This document shows positions 31,119-35,950 of a DNA stretch of 35,950 nucleotides, piece by piece (position 1 is the first letter of the stretch; the number at the start of each line of letters is the position of its first letter). Location: positions 1-35,950 of the forward strand of contig JAEEKZ010000053.1 of the NCBI GenBank assembly GCA_016288635.1, written 5' to 3'. A program made the position numbers and the translations under genes. Below the pieces are notes generated by a model, which worked only from the letters and a program-made list of their open reading frames with translations, ran no database searches and was not told the origin of the DNA. The DNA is from Caryophanales bacterium (GTDB lineage: Bacteria; Bacillota_I; Bacilli_A; RF39; UBA660).

Positions 31119-31718
31119 ATGAACTTAGCAAATAAAATTACAATGACAAGAATAGTTTTATCAGTATTATTATTGATAATGTTATTATTCCCTTGGAGTG
31201 AGGTTGGTTTTGAATGGCCAACATATGTTATAAAAGGAATAACTAATCCAGTTAATTTGAAATTTCTAATTGCTGGTGGGGTATTTGCTTTTGCGTCAAT
31301 TACAGATTTCTTAGATGGTTATATTGCAAGAAGTAGAAATATGGTTACAGACTTTGGAAAAGTAACAGATGCTATTGCGGATAAACTATTAGTAAATGGT
31401 TTATTGATTATCTTAGCTTATGAAAGAAGTATTTCAGTCGTTATTCCGGTTGTAATTATTTCGAGAGATATTATTGTTGATTCATGTAAGATGATTGCCG
31501 GCAACAAAGGCCATGTTGTTGCAGCATCTATTGCGGGAAAAATTAAAACAATATGCATGATGTGTGGATTAACATTAGTATTATTCTATAATATGCCTTT
31601 TGAATTTATACATATTCCTGTAGACACAATATTATTGATATTAGCAACATTAATGTCAGTAATATCTGGTGTTCAATATGTAGCTAATTTGAGCGTATAT
31701 TTTAAAGATATGAAATAG
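31119..31718 (+). CDS. pgsA: CDP-diacylglycerol-glycerol-3-phosphate 3-phosphatidyltransferase
   Basis: Makes phosphatidylglycerol-phosphate, the committed step to phosphatidylglycerol, in the cytoplasmic membrane. The CDP-alcohol phosphatidyltransferase motif is complete: D63, D66, G67, A70, R71, G80, D84 and D88 in DFLDGYIAR...GKVTDAIAD. The 199-residue polytopic protein starts MNLANKITMTRIVLS, typical of PgsA. An insertion of about 15 residues between helices 1 and 2 (PWSEVGFEWPTYVIKG) is somewhat longer than usual. ATG 31119 follows AGGAGG and is two bases from the rodZ-like stop, so the two are one operon. Confidence 0.96.
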   Translation: MNLANKITMTRIVLSVLLLIMLLFPWSEVGFEWPTYVIKGITNPVNLKFLIAGGVFAFASITDFLDGYIARSRNMVTDFGKVTDAIADKLLVNGLLIILAYERSISVVIPVVIISRDIIVDSCKMIAGNKGHVVAASIAGKIKTICMMCGLTLVLFYNMPFEFIHIPVDTILLILATLMSVISGVQYVANLSVYFKDMK

Positions 31719-31740
31719 TCTTGTATGGCTATTTTTCTTT
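31713..31740 (+). terminator. Weak terminator of pgsA, enclosing the next promoter's -35
   Basis: AAATAG (31713-31718, including the stop codon) pairs with CTATTT (31729-31734), followed by T-rich sequence. The 10-nt loop contains TTGTAT, the -35 for the rhodanese gene. The short AT-rich stem makes it weak. Confidence 0.55.
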
Positions 31741-31749
31741 TGTTATACT
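31721..31749 (+). promoter_or_regulatory. Promoter of the rhodanese gene
   Basis: TTGTAT (31721-31726), 17 bp, TATACT (31744-31749) with an extended TGT before the -10. It is interleaved with the pgsA terminator. Confidence 0.7.
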
Positions 31750-31764
31750 TTAATTGGTGGTAAT

Positions 31765-32133
31765 GTGAAAAAGTATTTAACAATTATAGTTATATTGTTA
31801 TTATTATGTGCGGGGTGTAAAGTGAAGAATGACAAAACCAAAGGAGAATATAAAATGGTAACTTGTGAAGAGAAAAATGAAATGATTCAAAATGGAGCTA
31901 TTTTACTAGATGTTAGAAGTGCATCAGAATATGACGAAGATCATTTAGATGGAGCTATCAACCTTGAGTATACCGAATTGGAAAACAAGTTTAATGATCT
32001 TGGATATACCAAGGAAACTAAAATAGTTGTATATTGTAGATCTGGAAAAAGAAGTTCCATTGCAGCAGAAACATTAAAAAAGATGGGTTACTTATATGTT
32101 TACGACTTAGGTTCAATTAATAATTGTAAATAG
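31765..32133 (+). CDS. Lipoprotein-like single-domain rhodanese
   Basis: Predicted sulfurtransferase or sulfane-sulfur-binding protein on the outer membrane face. The N-terminus KKYLTIIVILLLLCAGC is a lipoprotein-type signal with C18 as the likely lipidated residue; the -3 position is cysteine, so the lipobox is slightly irregular. The rhodanese domain covers about 32-118 and has the active-site loop YCRSGKRS with catalytic C91. LLDVRSASEYDEDHLDGAINL is the conserved CH2-like region. The C-terminus SINNCK replaces the common GGxxxW ending. The GTG start at 31765 follows GGTGG. It is monocistronic, with its stop codon inside the terminator stem. The physiological substrate is unknown. Confidence 0.85.
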   Translation: MKKYLTIIVILLLLCAGCKVKNDKTKGEYKMVTCEEKNEMIQNGAILLDVRSASEYDEDHLDGAINLEYTELENKFNDLGYTKETKIVVYCRSGKRSSIAAETLKKMGYLYVYDLGSINNCK

Positions 32134-32157
32134 CAATCAATAGATTGCTATTTTTAT
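32128..32157 (+). terminator. Terminator of the rhodanese gene
   Basis: AAATAGCAATC (32128-32138) and GATTGCTATTT (32143-32153) form a perfect 11-bp stem with an AATA loop. The TAG stop (32131-32133) lies wholly in the left arm. Confidence 0.9.
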
Positions 32158-32216
32158 TGGAAAAATACTCTTTAAGTGTAAACCAATAAAAAAAAGAAAA
32201 AAATTATTATTTTTTA

Positions 32217-32225
32217 TGATATATT
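32217..32225 (+). promoter_or_regulatory. Extended -10 promoter of the transglutaminase-like gene
   Basis: TGATATATT is an extended -10 with one mismatch. Initiation near 32232 leaves about ten nt before ATG 32242. No -35 is seen. Confidence 0.5.
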
Positions 32226-32241
32226 AATAATGGTGATAGTT

Positions 32242-33504
32242 ATGATATATTACTATATATTATATATACTAGGAATATACATATCCATCATAGGGTTCAT
32301 TAATTTAGCGGGAATCCCTTTTTGGAGAGGTATAATACCAGGTTTAAATATTTATTATTTAGCTAAAGTAATACACGTACACTGGGTTTATATCATTCTT
32401 TTAACATTATGTATAATATTCTTACCAGTAAGAATGCTTTTTGTAACGTCAATTTTCTTTATATTACCATTTGCCATATCGTATTCATATGGTGGTGGTT
32501 TTTTTGGAGGGCTGTTAGCAATCGTAGCACCATTTCTTGTATATCCATATTTAGCATTTTTTAAAAGAAGATATAATGAAGATGAGAACTTCTTTGGCGA
32601 TCATTTTTTGATATTTATAATATTATTTATAATTTCATGCGTAGCATTTTATTTATTCTTTAGACCAATTGAAGGAAATAAACTGATAGATAAAAAGAAC
32701 GAGGCATATTTTAATAACTTATATATGTCTGATGAAAGAGTGTATAATGAATACTTGACTGATACACAAAAATTAATGTATAAAGATTTAGTAAAAAGTT
32801 ATAAAAAAAATATTATGGAATTAGATATTGACTTTGTTAAATACAATTGCTTTTCTATGACTGCCTGTGTAACAGATTTTTATATAGCGCATGATGCAAT
32901 TTATATTGACCACCCAGAAATTCTTAGGGCAAGCGGAATTGGTTATAAAAAAGTCGATGCTGAAACTGGAACTATAAAATTATATAACGCATTAGAATTG
33001 TCGTTTGCAAATGATTTGTTCATATACAGAATTGAAAGAATGATTGATGATGTAAAATATGCAACAAAAGATATGACGGATAAGCAAAAGATAATATATG
33101 TTTATAAATATATAGATAAATTAGCATATTATGATACAGCATTTATGAGAACGGCAAAAAACCAATCAGCATATAATGTGTTTATAATGCGTAATGCTGT
33201 ATGTGCAGGATTTGCAAAAACTGCCCAAATATTATTCCAAAATATTGGCATAGAATCTTATAGTGTTGTTGGTGTAGCCAATGGTGGAGGACATATGTGG
33301 AATATTGTAAAATACAAAGACAATTATTATTATTTTGATGCCACAGTTGCTGTTTCGCTAACTGAAAGTACTCCAGAGTATTATGACGGACTAAATCAGG
33401 AATTTATGAATTCATATTCAGAAGAATACCCAACATGGAATCCAAAAGTTAGATCAACAAAAATGTTTGAACTAACCGATGAAGATAGAGCTATGAAAGC
33501 ATAA
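32242..33504 (+). CDS. Membrane protein with C-terminal transglutaminase-like domain
   Basis: The first half of this 420-residue protein is hydrophobic, with about five or six membrane segments (1-145). An extended region follows, then a transglutaminase/protease-like papain fold. The catalytic triad is visible as C321 in AVCAGFAK, H351 in GGHMWNIVK and D366 in YYFDATV. The catalytic part should face outward, where relatives cut or cross-link proteins or wall peptides; direction and substrate are unknown. The start is ATG 32242, after GGTGATAG; the in-frame ATG 32230 lies at the predicted mRNA start. It is a single-gene unit between two terminators. Confidence 0.85.
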   Translation: MIYYYILYILGIYISIIGFINLAGIPFWRGIIPGLNIYYLAKVIHVHWVYIILLTLCIIFLPVRMLFVTSIFFILPFAISYSYGGGFFGGLLAIVAPFLVYPYLAFFKRRYNEDENFFGDHFLIFIILFIISCVAFYLFFRPIEGNKLIDKKNEAYFNNLYMSDERVYNEYLTDTQKLMYKDLVKSYKKNIMELDIDFVKYNCFSMTACVTDFYIAHDAIYIDHPEILRASGIGYKKVDAETGTIKLYNALELSFANDLFIYRIERMIDDVKYATKDMTDKQKIIYVYKYIDKLAYYDTAFMRTAKNQSAYNVFIMRNAVCAGFAKTAQILFQNIGIESYSVVGVANGGGHMWNIVKYKDNYYYFDATVAVSLTESTPEYYDGLNQEFMNSYSEEYPTWNPKVRSTKMFELTDEDRAMKA

Positions 33505-33530
33505 AAAGAGAATTAATAATTCTCTTTTTT
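33503..33530 (+). terminator. Terminator of the transglutaminase-like gene
   Basis: AAAAAGAGAATT (33503-33514) and AATTCTCTTTTT (33518-33529) pair perfectly with a 3-nt loop. The stem begins in the TAA stop (33502-33504). Confidence 0.88.
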
Positions 33531-33548
33531 CATATATACTGCATTTAT

Positions 33549-33577
33549 TTGACTTTAAAGTAAAAAAATGGTATTAA
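33549..33577 (+). promoter_or_regulatory. Promoter of the 33601 gene
   Basis: TTGACT (33549-33554), 17 bp, TATTAA (33572-33577) with extended TGG. Initiation near 33584 excludes the upstream in-frame ATG 33568. Confidence 0.65.
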
Positions 33578-33600
33578 TTAATTGTAATAGGGAGGTTATT

Positions 33601-34059
33601 ATGGCAGACGATGGACAATGGCAAAAAGAAATGTGGGAAGAACAACGAAGAGAAAATGAAATAACTATAAAACTTATAGAAGGGTTAGTTCCAGGATATC
33701 ACATTCTTATGAACTCTGATAAATTTAATGTACTTGGAAAAGAAAGAGATGTAATTCGCAAATTAGTAGAGGAAGCAGTAAATAGAATCCCAGGATTACT
33801 TCCAAGTGATATGAAAGAAATTATAGAAGCAGTAAATCGTATATATAGGGGTTATATGAATATTTCATATAATAATGCAACTGTTAGTAAAGAAGCCGAT
33901 ATACAGTCGGCATGGTATGGCGGAGATGATTCAGAATATTATGGGGATCCAGATTATATCGTGCCAGAATATAAAACAATAGAAAATTTAGAAGATATTA
34001 CACGTATAACAGAAACATTTCTACAGGAATATAGAGCTTTTAAGGGAAGAACTCAATAA
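33601..34059 (+). CDS. Hypothetical cytoplasmic protein
   Basis: Not recognised. From ATG 33601, seven bases or so after GGGAGG, it has 152 residues with no signal peptide or membrane segment. The N-terminus is strongly charged (QWQKEMWEEQRREN). Two helical blocks follow (about 20-90, including GKERDVIRKLVEEAVNRIPGLLPSDMKEII). An acidic Tyr/Gly/Asp-rich stretch (about 100-120, WYGGDDSEYYGDPDY) separates them from a helical end. It has its own promoter and terminator between a transglutaminase-like gene and uvrB, so context gives no clear role. The composition suggests a small helical binding protein; no function can be assigned. Confidence 0.8.
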   Translation: MADDGQWQKEMWEEQRRENEITIKLIEGLVPGYHILMNSDKFNVLGKERDVIRKLVEEAVNRIPGLLPSDMKEIIEAVNRIYRGYMNISYNNATVSKEADIQSAWYGGDDSEYYGDPDYIVPEYKTIENLEDITRITETFLQEYRAFKGRTQ

Positions 34060-34060
34060 A

Positions 34061-34084
34061 AAAAGACGATATTAATCGTCTTTT
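34061..34084 (+). terminator. Terminator before uvrB
   Basis: AAAAGACGAT (34061-34070) and ATCGTCTTTT (34075-34084) pair perfectly around ATTA. It lies one base after the stop of the preceding gene. Confidence 0.85.
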
Positions 34085-34104
34085 CATTTTATATATAATA
34101 TTCC

Positions 34105-34133
34105 TTTACAACAAAGACTCATAACTTTATAAT
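34105..34133 (+). promoter_or_regulatory. Promoter of uvrB
   Basis: TTTACA (34105-34110), 17 bp, TATAAT (34128-34133). Initiation near 34140 gives a leader of about 38 nt. No convincing LexA/SOS box is visible around it. Confidence 0.8.
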
Positions 34134-34177
34134 AAAACAGTAATAGAACTTACTTATAAAGTGTATAGGAGGCAAAT

Positions 34178-35950
34178 ATGTTTAAATTGGTTTCAAAGTT
34201 TAAACCAAGTGGTGATCAACCGCAGGCAATTGAAGAATTAGTTAATGGTATTAAATCAGGTAAAAAAGAACAAGTTTTACTTGGAGCAACAGGAACGGGC
34301 AAAACCTTTACTATCGCAAATGTAATTGAAAAAGTTCAAAAGCCAACTTTAATTCTTGCTCATAATAAAACCCTTGCTGGCCAATTATATTCTGAGTTTA
34401 AAGAATTATTCCCCGAAAACCATGTCGAATACTTTATAAGCTATTATGATTATTATCAACCAGAAGCATATGTGCCTCAAAGTGATACTTATATAGAAAA
34501 AGACTCATCTATAAACGATGAAATTGACGAAATGAGACATGCTGCAACATCAGATTTAATTAAATACAACGATGTTATTATTGTAGCATCAGTTTCATGT
34601 ATATATGGTATTGGTGAAAAAGAAGAATATGAAAAGAATATGTTTGTTATCTCTCTAGGGGATAAGCTAACCAGAAATAAGATAGCGGCAAAATTAATAG
34701 ATATGACATATGAAAGAAATGAAATGGACTTTCATCGTGGAACATTTAGAATAAGGGGCAACAATGTAGATATTATACCTGTTAATGATAAAGAATCAGG
34801 AATAAGAATTATATTAGATGATGATGTTGTTGAGGAAATATGCACATTTGATTTATTAAATGGAACAGTATTAACTAGAAAAAATACAGTAGTAATATCA
34901 CCAGCATCTCACTTTGTTACAAGCCAAGATAAGATGGATGAGGCTATTAATAGAATTGAATTAGAACTAAAAGATAGAATCAATTACTTTCACGAAAAAG
35001 GTAAATTCCTAGAAGAACAAAGGATAAAAGAAAGAACTAATTACGATATTGAAATGCTTAAAGAAACTGGTTTCTGTTCAGGTATAGAAAATTATTCTAG
35101 ACACTTATCGCTAAGAGGAGAAGGGGAAACCCCAAGTTGTCTTATTGATTTCTTCCCTAAAGATTTTCTACTAGTCGTAGATGAATCACATGTTACACTT
35201 CCTCAAGTAAGAGGCATGTATAATGGTGATAGAATGCGTAAAACTACTTTAGTTGATTATGGCTTTAGACTACCATCTGCACTAGACAATAGACCATTAA
35301 AATATGATGAGTTTGAAAATCATATTAACCAAGTAATTTATATATCTGCAACTCCTGGTGATTATGAACTAGAACATATTAATAACAAATATGTTGAACA
35401 AATTATTAGACCTACAGGCCTACTTGATCCTACGATCGAAGTACGTCCAAAAGATGGACAAGTTGATGATATTATAGCTGAAGTTAACAAAAGAAAAGAA
35501 AGAAATGAAAGAGTTCTTATTACAACTTTAACTATTAGAATGAGTGAGGAATTAACTAGTTATTTAAAGGGAATGGGTATTAAAGTTGCATATCTTCACA
35601 GCGAGATTAAATCGTTAGAAAGATTAAAAATAATTCACGATTTAAGATGCGGAGTATATGATTGTATTGTTGGAATCAACCTTTTAAGAGAGGGCTTAGA
35701 CATCCCGGAAGTAAGCCTAATATGTATATTGGATGCTGATAAACAAGGATTTTTAAGAAGTACACGAAGTTTAATTCAAACTATTGGTAGAGCTGCAAGA
35801 AATGAAAATGGACAAATAATAATGTATGCTGATGAAATAAGCGAATCAATGGATGAAGCAATCAAGGAAACTCAAAGAAGAAGAGAAATACAAGAAAAAT
35901 ATAATAAAGAAAATGGAATTGTACCAAAGACAATTGTTAAAGAAATAAAA
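34178..35950 (+). CDS. uvrB: Excinuclease ABC subunit B (3' end cut by window)
   Basis: UvrB is the damage-verifying helicase-like subunit of nucleotide excision repair. 591 residues are visible and the remainder lies past the right edge. Walker A is GATGTGKT (36-43). The damage-probing beta-hairpin region has [22 protein letters not shown] (about 88-109). Further motifs are [12 protein letters not shown], and the helicase motif VI segment [12 protein letters not shown]. The UvrA-binding and UvrC-binding C-terminal parts are not all in view. ATG 34178 follows AGGAGG by six bases or so. The gene has its own promoter; uvrA, its usual neighbour, would lie downstream if the common order holds. 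Confidence 0.98.
   Translation, partial: MFKLVSKFKPSGDQPQAIEELVNGIKSGKKEQVLLGATGTGKTFTIANVIEKVQKPTLILAHNKTLAGQLYSEFKELFPENHVEYFISYYDYYQPEAYVPQSDTYIEKDSSINDEIDEMRHAATSDLIKYNDVIIVASVSCIYGIGEKEEYEKNMFVISLGDKLTRNKIAAKLIDMTYERNEMDFHRGTFRIRGNNVDIIPVNDKESGIRIILDDDVVEEICTFDLLNGTVLTRKNTVVISPASHFVTSQDKMDEAINRIELELKDRINYFHEKGKFLEEQRIKERTNYDIEMLKETGFCSGIENYSRHLSLRGEGETPSCLIDFFPKDFLLVVDESHVTLPQVRGMYNGDRMRKTTLVDYGFRLPSALDNRPLKYDEFENHINQVIYISATPGDYELEHINNKYVEQIIRPTGLLDPTIEVRPKDGQVDDIIAEVNKRKERNERVLITTLTIRMSEELTSYLKGMGIKVAYLHSEIKSLERLKIIHDLRCGVYDCIVGINLLREGLDIPEVSLICILDADKQGFLRSTRSLIQTIGRAARNENGQIIMYADEISESMDEAIKETQRRREIQEKYNKENGIVPKTIVKEIK

Noticed and set aside
34140-34177. Possible SOS (LexA) box before uvrB
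   Set aside because: GAAC at 34147 is not followed by a matching GTTC at the right spacing, so no box is supported.

Overview
The window is low-GC, gene-dense chromosomal DNA that reads as housekeeping sequence from a walled member of the Bacilli (Firmicutes). Supporting signs are a type B RNase P RNA directly after gpsB, a recU-ponA pair, the Prp protease gene between rplU and rpmA with a cleavable L27 N-terminus, a T-box in front of thrS, and a structured leader before infC-rpmI-rplT. TGA is used as a stop and tryptophan is TGG, so this is not a Mycoplasma-type code. Scattered division genes, small single-gene transcription units and a DUF6273-like surface protein would suit an uncultured gut lineage near RF39/Erysipelotrichales, but that placement is inference. 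No prophage, insertion sequence, CRISPR array or classical defence locus was found.

Layout. 1-2040 (minus): partial lysS, then rpsD with its own promoter and leader. 2306-4500: small membrane protein plus an ABC-2 ATPase/permease pair. 4593-7271: tex and a membrane-anchored thioredoxin-like protein. 7341-9656: ftsA-ftsZ, separate from any dcw cluster. 9754-11247: infC-rpmI-rplT behind an attenuated leader; infC appears to start at AUA and L20 carries an extra Rho_N-like domain. 11298-13320: T-box-controlled thrS lacking the TGS domain. 13390-14259: CmpB-like membrane protein. 14359-19639: parE, an unrecognised gene, parC. 19734-23127: surface and signalling genes (DUF6273-like protein, HPt-receiver protein, Ig-domain polysaccharide deacetylase). 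23158-23236: tRNA-Arg(CCU). 23305-25305 (minus): a PilB/GspE-type ATPase with a long disordered tail. 25492-26506: rplU-prp-rpmA. 26563-29761 (minus): recU-ponA. 29873-31718: gpsB, rnpB, a RodZ-like gene, pgsA. 31765-33504: lipoprotein-like rhodanese and a membrane transglutaminase-like protein. 33601-35950: a hypothetical protein and partial uvrB.

Expression architecture is the most consistent theme. Almost every unit has an intrinsic terminator, and in eleven genes the hairpin or its loop includes the stop codon. New promoters follow at once, often with an extended -10 (TGnTATAAT) only 10-30 nt from the start codon. In two clear cases the next gene's -35 lies inside the previous gene's terminator hairpin. 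Several starts use the GGTGAT half of the Shine-Dalgarno complement, so the longest-ORF start is often wrong; corrected starts are given for lysS, the 2306 gene, the ABC permease, ftsA, infC, thrS, parE, rpmA, gpsB and the 32242 and 33601 genes.

I found no convincing complete novel multi-gene system. The best leads are the L20-Rho_N fusion, the conserved-looking unknown gene between parE and parC, the tailed PilB-like ATPase near surface genes, and the compact terminator/promoter layout.
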